Below, piece by piece: positions 51,844 through 62,586 of a stretch of DNA of 64,000 bases. Position numbers and translations under genes: made by a program. The stretch covers positions 1-64,000 of the forward strand of contig SJBG01000009.1 in the NCBI GenBank assembly GCA_004332195.1. The letters are read 5' to 3'. This DNA is from Desulfobulbaceae bacterium (GTDB lineage: Bacteria; Desulfobacterota; Desulfobulbia; Desulfobulbales; Desulfurivibrionaceae). The notes below the pieces were generated by a model that saw only the letters and a list, made by a program, of their open reading frames with translations, was not told the origin of the DNA and ran no database searches. Every line of letters begins with the position of its first letter. The first letter of the stretch is position 1.

Positions 51844-52850
51844 TGAAATTCATTTTCGGCCCGGTCAATTCCCGTCGACTCGGCATATCTCTCGGCATCG
51901 ACCTGCTGCCGCCTAAAACCTGTAATTTCAACTGTATCTATTGCGAGGTCGGCCCCACCACAGACTTCGCCACTGAACGCGGGGAATACACCGATACCGC
52001 CGCCATCATTGATGAGATCGACGTCTTTGGGGCCAACCAAGCTGCGGTGAGCCGTTTGGACATTCTGACCATTACCGCCTCCGGCGAACCTACCTTGCAC
52101 GCTGGGCTGGGTCGCATCATCGAACACCTTAAAAAGAACATCGCCAAACCGGTGGCGGTGTTGACCAACGGCTCTCTTTTGCACCTGGCCGAGGTGCGCC
52201 GAGAACTTGCCGCGGCTGATATCGTCATTCCTTCCCTTGATGCGGCCCGAGAGGCAAGTTTTCGCAAAATCAACCGACCGACCGCCGCTTGCCGTCTAGA
52301 ACAAGTCATCACCGGGTTAGCCGATTTTTGCCGGGACTTTAACGGTCGCTGCTGGCTGGAAGTTCTGTTGGCCCGGGGAATCAACGACCGACCCGAGGAT
52401 CTGGCCGCCCTGGTGGCCGCGGCGCAGCGGATCAAACCGGAACGAATCCAACTGAACACCGTGGTTCGCCCACCGATAGAGGCTTACGCCCTCCCCCTGA
52501 CTCTCGATGAAATGCGAGCCGCCGCCGCCATTTTTCCGGGACCGGTGGATATTCTGACCGATTATACCCCGGGGACATCGACCGCCGTCGTCGCAGAGCC
52601 CTTGACCGCAACAAAGGGCCAGCTTAAAGATATTGAGCGCCGGAGAGAGGCGGTGCTGCATCTTCTGCAGCGCCGCCCTTGCACCGCCACCGACGTAAGC
52701 GTTGCGCTGGGACTTCCGTCGCAGGAAGTCGCCGCCGCCCTTGAACACCTGCGGGAGCTTGGCCGGATCGAGCCAAGCAGTCATCGCGACAAAGAATACT
52801 TTATCGTCTTGCCGCAACGGCAAGAACCACTACCGGATAAAAACTTATGA
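51844..52850 (+). CDS. Radical SAM protein
   Basis: FGPVNSRRLGISLGIDLLPPKTCNFNCIYCEVGPTT; C-terminal wHTH-like region. Confidence 0.9.
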
Positions 52851-52919
52851 GCGGCGCGGAATCCCGCTCCGTTTCAGGCCGAGTCAGTCAAGGGCTGGGC
52901 CGTAAAAAAAAACAACAAG

Positions 52920-55070
52920 ATGGAGGAAAACGGCAAGATGCCGCAAGATCAGCAAAACCAAGCAGACCACGATGAACCTGGATCCAGGGTTGGTGTAAAA
53001 CCCGCGACCAGCGCCCAACTGGAATCCGCTCGAGAAAAACCCGAGCAGCAAGACCGCAAAGATGCCGCCGTCGTCGACCCGGGGGCCATCCCCGCCGCTG
53101 CCGCCCAAAAACCGGGGCGCAGTCCTTCGGCCCGACGTCGGGAACAAAGAGCCCGAGCCAAGGAAAGAGCGGCGACTAAAGACTCGGCTGATACTAGTCC
53201 CCAGGTTGCCGGGGTAACGGCCGCAACCGTCAGGCAACAAAAAAGCCACACCGACGACAAAATCCCAAGTAAGGCCGGCAGCTTGTCTAAAGCCGCAAAC
53301 CAGGGATCTACAAGTCTCAACAAGACGATAAAAACCCCGGTCGGTGACGACGCTGGCGCCATTTTGGCCGACACCGTCTCAGCCGGGAACGTACTAGCGG
53401 AGACGGCGCCGACAGGGACTTTATCGGCTGACCAGAAAACGGCGACCAAACCAGCCGCCCCAAAAAGAAAACGTCCGGTGAGTAAACGGGGCAAGCAACG
53501 CCAGGCCGAGGAGAAAAAATCGACTTTTGAATCCGCAAGCGCCGACAGTCCGGGCGATGAAACCCCCCCGGTCAGCGGGACTCACTGTAAGCTGTTGATC
53601 AATACCGACGAGCCGGAGGAGTGTCGTTTGGCGCTGGTGGAAAACGGCAAGGTGGAGGGTTTTTACATCGAATCGAAGAGTCGGGCCCAGTACAAAGGCA
53701 ACATTTATAAGGGCCGGATCACTTCGGTCGAGGCCAACCTCCAGGCGGCCTTCGTTGATATCGGCCTGCCCAAAAACGGTTTTCTCTCTTTCAGTGAGAT
53801 TCACCCGGAATACTACACAAAAAAAGTCGACCCCGACACCCACTGGAAAGACCTGAAAATTCAGGAGGTGATCAAGAAAAGCCAAGAGGTCCTGGTGGAA
53901 GTGGTCAAGGAGGCCGCCGGCAACAAGGGGCCCAGCCTCACCACCTACATTTCTCTGCCGGGCCGTTGTCTGGTGTTGATGCCGGGCAGTGACAGCGCTG
54001 GAATTTCGCGCAAAATCGACGATGAGGTCAAGCGTCGCAAACTCCGGGAGATGGCGGAGGCACTCAATATTCCCGAGGGGATCGGTTATATCGTCCGCAC
54101 CGCCAGCCAGGAAATAACCAAAACCGCGCTCAATCAGGATTTACGCTATCTCCTTAATCTCTGGGAAGAGATCAGGAAAACCGGCCAGGAGGTTGCTGCT
54201 CCGGCCCTGGTCTATCAGGAACAGAATATCATCTCTCGCTTTCTCCGCGACCACTACACCACCGATATCAAGGAGATCCTGGTGGACGCCGAAGATGCCG
54301 CCGAACAGGTTCGCGACTTTCTGCAACTGCTGCCGGCGATTCAGCGACGCAAAACCACGGTCAAGCTCCATCAGGGCAGTCAGCCAATTTTTCACCAGTA
54401 CCATGTGGAAAAACAAATCGAACAAATGTTTCAACCCACCATTCCCCTGGCCTCCGGGGGATCCATCGTAATCAATCCCACCGAGGCCCTGGTGGCCATC
54501 GATGTCAATTCGGGCCGTACCGCCGCTAAAGACCGCGATTTTGAGGCGAGCATCTTTATCGCCAACATGGAGGCGGCGGAAGAATTGGCCCGCCAGCTAC
54601 GGATGCGCGATTTAGGTGGCCTGATTGTGGTCGACTTCATCGATATGCGCAGTGCCGCCCATACCCGTGAAGTGGAGAAAAGGGTGCGGGAGTGCATGAA
54701 AAAGGACAAGGCCAAGGTGGATTTTTCCCGGATCTCCAAGTTTGGCCTGATGCAGATCTCCCGCCAAAAAATGGCGGCGCCAATCCAGACCACCAGCTAC
54801 AAGACTTGTCCCAATTGCGAGGGCCGAGGCATGATCCCCTCGGTGGAGAATCTGGCCTTAAGCCACCTGCGCCAGTTGCAGACCGGCCTGAGCCGCCGCA
54901 GGTCCAAAAAGGTAAATCTTTCCCTGCCGATGGATGTAGGCCAGTATATTCTCAACAAAAAACGGGAGGATTTGCTGGAATTGGAAAAGGAGTATCAAGC
55001 GGACATCATTATCGAAGTTGACCCAACCATGCCGCCGGCCGGCATTAAAATTGACTTCAGGCTATCTTGA
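52920..55070 (+). CDS. Ribonuclease E/G family protein with long disordered N-terminal extension
   Basis: KLLINTDEPEECRLALVENGKVEGFYIESKSRAQYKGNIYKGRITSVEANLQAAFVDIGLPKNGFL, VAIDVNSGR, GLIVVDFIDMRS, CPNCEGRGMI. Confidence 0.93.
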   Translation: MEENGKMPQDQQNQADHDEPGSRVGVKPATSAQLESAREKPEQQDRKDAAVVDPGAIPAAAAQKPGRSPSARRREQRARAKERAATKDSADTSPQVAGVTAATVRQQKSHTDDKIPSKAGSLSKAANQGSTSLNKTIKTPVGDDAGAILADTVSAGNVLAETAPTGTLSADQKTATKPAAPKRKRPVSKRGKQRQAEEKKSTFESASADSPGDETPPVSGTHCKLLINTDEPEECRLALVENGKVEGFYIESKSRAQYKGNIYKGRITSVEANLQAAFVDIGLPKNGFLSFSEIHPEYYTKKVDPDTHWKDLKIQEVIKKSQEVLVEVVKEAAGNKGPSLTTYISLPGRCLVLMPGSDSAGISRKIDDEVKRRKLREMAEALNIPEGIGYIVRTASQEITKTALNQDLRYLLNLWEEIRKTGQEVAAPALVYQEQNIISRFLRDHYTTDIKEILVDAEDAAEQVRDFLQLLPAIQRRKTTVKLHQGSQPIFHQYHVEKQIEQMFQPTIPLASGGSIVINPTEALVAIDVNSGRTAAKDRDFEASIFIANMEAAEELARQLRMRDLGGLIVVDFIDMRSAAHTREVEKRVRECMKKDKAKVDFSRISKFGLMQISRQKMAAPIQTTSYKTCPNCEGRGMIPSVENLALSHLRQLQTGLSRRRSKKVNLSLPMDVGQYILNKKREDLLELEKEYQADIIIEVDPTMPPAGIKIDFRLS

Positions 55071-55233
55071 AAAATTAGCTATTTTGTTCGAGTTTGCGGC
55101 ACGTAAAAAAAATGGTTGACCGATGCCGGTCAACAAGGGAACTTATTACCGCAGTCATATCGTTGATATTCCGAGGATAATTTTTTGAACATAACGCAGA
55201 GATCGGGCGAAAGAGCAATTTTTCAAGGTGGCC
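55060..55233. mobile_element. MITE-like element family 1, copy 5 (with 32-bp nested insert)
   Basis: 174 bp; flanks TTCA/TTCA; extra palindromic segment at ~55112-55145. Confidence 0.92.
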
Positions 55234-55297
55234 TTCATCCGGAGTTAACTGAACATTATGTAGACTGCCGACCTTACCGGATCCACCAACCGACCGT

Positions 55298-56347
55298 TTA
55301 CCTCTGATAACGCTGAACCGCTCGGTGGTGATCACGGTAATTGGTGGAGAACTGATGGGAGCCGTTATTGCGGGAAACGAAAAAGAGATAGGCGGTTTTT
55401 TCCGGCCGCAAAACGGCGGCGATGGCCGGTCGGCCGGGGTTGGCGATGGGCCCGGGGGGCAGGCCGTGAATGACATAGGTGTTGTAGGGGGTTTTCGTGC
55501 GGAGGTCCGTCCGGGTCAAGCGGCGGCCAAAACTCTTGAGGCCGTAGATAACGGTGGGGTCGGCCTGCAGACGCATCCCCCGCTCCAGTCTATTGAAAAA
55601 AACCCCGGCAATCAGGCTCCGTTCAGCGTCGAGCACGGCTTCCTTTTCGACAATGGAAGCCATGGTCATTATTTCCAGCTCGTTAAGGCCGGTGTCGTTG
55701 CCCAACTCCAGCAGCAATTCGCTTAAGACGCGACGAGTGCGGGCCACCATCACCTCAACAATCTGCTCTTTGCTTTGCCCTCGCGTGAAAAAATAGGTTT
55801 CCGGGAAAAGCCAACCCTCAAGCGTCGGGCCGGGCACGGCAAAACGGGCCGGAGTCGTCGGATCGCCAGCAAAGGCGATAAAGGCGGCGGCGTCCAGCAG
55901 TTGCTGGTCGGCCAACAGTTCGGCCACCTGATAGAGGTTGTGTCCTTCAGGAATTGTAACCTGACGGCGAAAGCCGGACCCAGCGATCAGCAGTTGCAGG
56001 ATTTCCCAAGGACTGACCCCGGCTGCAACCATGTACTCCCCGGCCCGAAGCTGAGCTTGGCGGCCGGAGATTATCGCCAACCAGCCAAAGCGGTGATCCC
56101 GGCGTAAAACCCCAGCCTCGATCAGATGGCCTTCAATGGCGACAAAAGATGAACCCGGCGGAACAAAAACCAGAGTTTCACGCTCGTTGGGGCCAGGGCT
56201 CACCGCGTAAGACCATAACCACAAGCTTCCAGCCCCGACCAGCAAAATCATCAAGCCCAGCAGCAGAACGACCAGACGAACCAGACAACCTCCAGGCTTG
56301 CGTTCGTCCCTCAACTGTTGTTCCGGTTCCAAATCGTACGGCTTCAT
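55298..56347 (-). CDS. mltG: Endolytic murein transglycosylase MltG
   Basis: EGWLFPETYFFTRG, MTMASIVEKEAVLDAERSLIAGVFFNRLERGMRLQADPTVIYGL, PYNTYVIHGLPPGPIANPGRPAIAAVLRPEKTAYLFFV. Confidence 0.96.
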   Translation of the reverse strand: MKPYDLEPEQQLRDERKPGGCLVRLVVLLLGLMILLVGAGSLWLWSYAVSPGPNERETLVFVPPGSSFVAIEGHLIEAGVLRRDHRFGWLAIISGRQAQLRAGEYMVAAGVSPWEILQLLIAGSGFRRQVTIPEGHNLYQVAELLADQQLLDAAAFIAFAGDPTTPARFAVPGPTLEGWLFPETYFFTRGQSKEQIVEVMVARTRRVLSELLLELGNDTGLNELEIMTMASIVEKEAVLDAERSLIAGVFFNRLERGMRLQADPTVIYGLKSFGRRLTRTDLRTKTPYNTYVIHGLPPGPIANPGRPAIAAVLRPEKTAYLFFVSRNNGSHQFSTNYRDHHRAVQRYQR

Positions 56348-56385
56348 GGGATAAATGAGAGAAGTGAGAGCTTTTGAAAAAACTG

Positions 56386-58764
56386 TTACTGGCGAAAAAT
56401 AATTTTTAGAATATGGTCCATGTTCTTGACCGGCACGAATTTGATCTTGTCTCTCAAATCTTTGGGGATCTCCGTCAGATCTTTCTGGTTATGTTCGGGC
56501 ATGATCACCGTGGTAATCCCGGCCCGCAACGCTGCTAAAGCTTTCTCCTTGAGACCACCGATGGGCAGAACCCGACCCCGCAGGGTGATCTCGCCGGTCA
56601 TGGCCGCATCAGCTCGCACCGTTTTGTGGCTCAAGGCCGAATAAAGGGCCGTGGCTATGGTCACCCCGGCCGAAGGGCCGTCTTTGGGAATGGCCCCGGC
56701 CGGGACGTGGACGTGAATATCGAGATTGTCGAAATAATCTTCCTTAAGTTTGAGTTCCTTCATTCTTGAGCGGCAAAAGCTCAAAGCCGCCTGGGCCGAC
56801 TCCTTCATGACCTCACCCAATTGACCGGTCATAGTTAAACTACCCCGACCCTTCATCAGCGAAATCTCAACATAGAGAATTTCTCCACCCGTCTCAGTCC
56901 AGGCTAGACCGGTGGAAATGCCGGGCTGATCGATTGACTCACATTCGGCCTCGGGCAAAAATTTGGGCGACCCCAGATAGCGATGAACCGTTCGATTGCT
57001 GACGGAATAAGGTCCCTTGCCCCCCTCGGCGACCTTGCGGGCGATCTTGCGACAGATCGCCCCGATCTCCCGCTCGAGGTTACGCAAACCCGCCTCTCGG
57101 GTGTAATGGGTAATCAGTCGGGCAATGGACTCCTCGGCAAAATTGATCTGTCCGGTCTTAAGTCCGTTTTCCTTGATCTGGCGGGGCAGCAGGTAACGCT
57201 TGGCAATCTCGATCTTCTCCTCATGAGTGTATCCGGCCAAACGGATTACCTCCATTCGGTCGAGCAGGGCGGCCGGAATGGTATCGGTCATGTTGGCGGT
57301 AGTGATAAACATGACCCTGGAGAGATCCACCGGCAGATTGAGATAATGGTCGGAAAATTCGGTGTTCTGGGCCGGATCGAGGACCTCAAGTAGGGCTGAC
57401 GAGGGATCCCCCCGGTAATCGGCGCCCACTTTATCGATTTCGTCCATCATAAAAACCGGATTGTTGGTCGCAACGGTTTTAAGTCCCTGAATGATCCGGC
57501 CGGGCATCGCCCCGATATAGGTGCGGCGATGGCCGCGAATTTCGGCCTCATCCCGCATTCCGCCCAGCGAGAGGCGATGAAACTTGCGTCCCAGGGCCCG
57601 GGCGATGGACTGGCCCAGCGAGGTCTTGCCCACCCCGGGAGGTCCGACAAAGCATAAAATCGGCCCCTTGCTGGTTTTGTTGAGTTTCCGCACCGCCAGA
57701 TATTCGAGAATCCGCTCTTTGACCTTTTCCAGCCCATAATGGTCGGCATCAAGCACCTGTTTGGCCTCTTTGAGATCAAGCCGGTCTTTGCTGGACTTGC
57801 GCCAAGGCACATCCAGCAGCCAATCAAGATAGGTGCGAATGACGGCGGCCTCAGAGGCGTCGGAATGCATCATCTCCAAGCGTTTAAGCTGCTTTAAGCC
57901 CTCTTTTTTGACCTCCGGCGGCATCCGCCCCTTGGTGAATTTTTCTCGAAGCTCATCGAGTTCCAGGGAACGATCATCGATATCGCCCAGTTCTTTTTTT
58001 AGAGCTTGCAACTGCTCGCGCAAAAAGTATTCCCGCTGACCGCGCCCCATCTCCTCCTTGGCCTCGGACTGAATCCGGGCCTGGACGGTGGAGACCTCCA
58101 CCTCTTTACGCAGAAACTCGGCTACTTTGCCCAAGCGGACCACCGGATCAAGCAACTCCAGCACCGATTGCGCTTCCGCCACCTTGAGCTGGAGATTGGA
58201 AATCACCAGGTCAGCCAGGCGCCCCGGCTCCTCAACGCTGTTGAGGACTATCATCAGGTCTGAGGACATGATCCCTTTGAGCGCCAGAATTTTTTCCGTT
58301 TGCTCGCGGACATCACGCATCAGGGCCTCGATTTCCACGCCGATTTCCGAGCATTCCTCGTTGCTGAGCACCTCAATGTCGGCCAGCATAAAAGGCTCTT
58401 GCTGGGTAAAGCCGGTGATTTTAGCCTTGTTAACCGCCTGGACCAGCACCTTGAGTCGGCCATCTGGCAACTTCAAGGTGCGCATCACCATACAGACCAT
58501 GCCGGTATGGTAAATATCCTCAATCCCCGGCGCATCGACCGCGGAATCTTTCTGGGCCACCAGCATAATCAGCTTGTCCCGACTCATCGCCTCATTAACC
58601 GCCCCCACCGAAGAGAGACGACCAACAAAGAGCGGCAGAATCATGTAGCTAAACACCACCACGTCTCGAACCGCCATCACCGGCAGATTGGTGGGAATAT
58701 CACGCTCATTGATCTCACGGCCGGCATCAAGTTTACTACTGATATTATCTTCGATCTGCACCAA
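56386..58764 (-). CDS. lon: ATP-dependent protease Lon
   Basis: LCFVGPPGVGKTSLGQSIARALGRKFHRLSLGGMRDEAEIRGHRRTYIGAMPG, PKDGPSAGVTIATAL. Confidence 0.97.
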   Translation of the reverse strand: MVQIEDNISSKLDAGREINERDIPTNLPVMAVRDVVVFSYMILPLFVGRLSSVGAVNEAMSRDKLIMLVAQKDSAVDAPGIEDIYHTGMVCMVMRTLKLPDGRLKVLVQAVNKAKITGFTQQEPFMLADIEVLSNEECSEIGVEIEALMRDVREQTEKILALKGIMSSDLMIVLNSVEEPGRLADLVISNLQLKVAEAQSVLELLDPVVRLGKVAEFLRKEVEVSTVQARIQSEAKEEMGRGQREYFLREQLQALKKELGDIDDRSLELDELREKFTKGRMPPEVKKEGLKQLKRLEMMHSDASEAAVIRTYLDWLLDVPWRKSSKDRLDLKEAKQVLDADHYGLEKVKERILEYLAVRKLNKTSKGPILCFVGPPGVGKTSLGQSIARALGRKFHRLSLGGMRDEAEIRGHRRTYIGAMPGRIIQGLKTVATNNPVFMMDEIDKVGADYRGDPSSALLEVLDPAQNTEFSDHYLNLPVDLSRVMFITTANMTDTIPAALLDRMEVIRLAGYTHEEKIEIAKRYLLPRQIKENGLKTGQINFAEESIARLITHYTREAGLRNLEREIGAICRKIARKVAEGGKGPYSVSNRTVHRYLGSPKFLPEAECESIDQPGISTGLAWTETGGEILYVEISLMKGRGSLTMTGQLGEVMKESAQAALSFCRSRMKELKLKEDYFDNLDIHVHVPAGAIPKDGPSAGVTIATALYSALSHKTVRADAAMTGEITLRGRVLPIGGLKEKALAALRAGITTVIMPEHNQKDLTEIPKDLRDKIKFVPVKNMDHILKIIFRQ

Positions 58765-59047
58765 ATATCCTCCCCGTAAAGCAAGAGATAATAAAACTAT
58801 GGATGAGTAAAGGCATGGTTGAGTAAGGCAAAAAGTGAAAACTAAGCATTTACGCTGGTGGTGTCAAGATGCTCGGCCCGAGGGTCGCCCTTCGCTGAGT
58901 TTCCGGTTGACAACCAGAGTGGCTATTACTACGTTGGAGTGGTAGTTTCTACGCTCATACATATGGATTCATGGCTCGGGAAAACCCAGAAAAACAAAGT
59001 TTCGCATTCGCATTCTTGTATTAACCGTTACTTAAGGAGAATCAGTA

Positions 59048-61216
<2,169 letters not shown>

Positions 61217-61233
61217 CCCGGCTAAAGAGTCCT

Positions 61234-61370
61234 AAAGACAAGTTGTTTTTTGCTTGACAACTAAACGATTACCGTTTAAAAGACAGGTTGTTTTTTTGCT
61301 TGACAACTAAACGATTACCGTTTAGAAGACAAGTTGTTTTTTGCTTGACAACTAAACGATTACCGTTTAA
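61234..61370. repeat. Three tandem ~45-bp repeats containing two inverted repeats each
   Basis: Unit AAAGACAAGTTGTTTTTTGCTTGACAACTAAACGATTACCGTTT occurs three times nearly identically. Confidence 0.95.
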
Positions 61371-61452
61371 CGGCTTGCCACCCCGGGCCCTTGCTCCCTG
61401 TTTCCCCTCCGGGGGCGGGCCGCAGGGGTTCTTTGCGTAACGGAGTGCCATA

Positions 61453-62586
61453 ATGTGTCGATTAAGTGCTATTAGCTCGACGGAATACTCTTCGGTGATG
61501 GAGGCCATCATCGCCCTTGATACCATGAAGGAGGGCCACGACGGCTCCGGTCTCGGGGTTACCCTGAAGGATCTGGGCGGCGAGTTCGCCAACCTGAAAA
61601 AATACCCGATTTTCTCGGGAATCTGCACTGATGCCGGGCGCCGCAAGCTCGACGATTATATGGAACACCGCGGTTTTGCGGTCAAGTTTAAATGGGAGCC
61701 CAAGATCACCGAGGGACCGGGAATTAACGTCAGCCGTCGTGGTCATTACCTGGCCACCGTCTATCAGTACCCGGACGCTTATCGCGATCGACCCCAGGCC
61801 GACAAGGAGGAACTGCTGCTTGGCGCCCACCAGGATCTGCGACGCTGTGGGGCCGATGACGAATCGATCTACGCTTTCTCCTTATGGCCCGATGTGATCA
61901 CCCTAAAGGAGGTGGGCGATCCGCTGGAGGTCGGCCGTTTCTTCGGTTTCGAGGAAAAACCCCTTACCGCCAGGGTGGTGTTGGCCCAGGGGCGGCAGAG
62001 CACCAACTACGCGATCCAGCTCTACGCCTGTCACCCCTTTTTTTTACAGGGCTACTGCACGATGACTAACGGCGAAAACACCGCCTTTGTCCCCAACCGT
62101 CATTTTCTTACCAGCCGCGGTTTTATCGGCTACACCGGTTACGACTCGGACTCGGAAATATTTTGTCATACCCTTCACTATGTCCATCATCAACTGGGCT
62201 ACCCTCTGCCTTATTATAAGGACGTCGCCACCCCGCTCAAGGATTGCGAGTTTGCCGCCCGCCCCGATGGCGCCGTTTTAGGGCTGCTCAAACGCTCCCT
62301 GCGTCAGCTCTGTATCGACGGCCCCAATTGCAGTATCGGTTTTCTGCCCGACGGCGCCGTCTTTCTCTTCCAAGATTCAAAGAAGCTGCGGCCGGGGATC
62401 GTCGGGGGAGGCCCCGGCAAGTACGGCCTGATGAGTGAAGAGTGCGGCCTGGAACAACTGCTGCCTAGGCGTCAACGTCAATCAGATATTATTCCCATGC
62501 GCTACGATCTGGTGATCATCAGCCCCGGCGCGCAGGAGGTCAAGGTTTGGAATCAGCGCAACGGCTCGATCACAACGGTGAACTGA
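61453..62586 (+). CDS. Archaeal-type glutamate synthase amidotransferase subunit (class II GATase)
   Basis: MCRLSAISSTEYSSVMEAIIALDTMKEGHDGSGLGVTL (N-terminal Cys2 nucleophile). Confidence 0.9.
   Translation: MCRLSAISSTEYSSVMEAIIALDTMKEGHDGSGLGVTLKDLGGEFANLKKYPIFSGICTDAGRRKLDDYMEHRGFAVKFKWEPKITEGPGINVSRRGHYLATVYQYPDAYRDRPQADKEELLLGAHQDLRRCGADDESIYAFSLWPDVITLKEVGDPLEVGRFFGFEEKPLTARVVLAQGRQSTNYAIQLYACHPFFLQGYCTMTNGENTAFVPNRHFLTSRGFIGYTGYDSDSEIFCHTLHYVHHQLGYPLPYYKDVATPLKDCEFAARPDGAVLGLLKRSLRQLCIDGPNCSIGFLPDGAVFLFQDSKKLRPGIVGGGPGKYGLMSEECGLEQLLPRRQRQSDIIPMRYDLVIISPGAQEVKVWNQRNGSITTVN

Noticed and set aside
61234-61370. Tandem repeats as a CRISPR array
   Set aside because: Units are contiguous without unique spacers and no cas genes are present.
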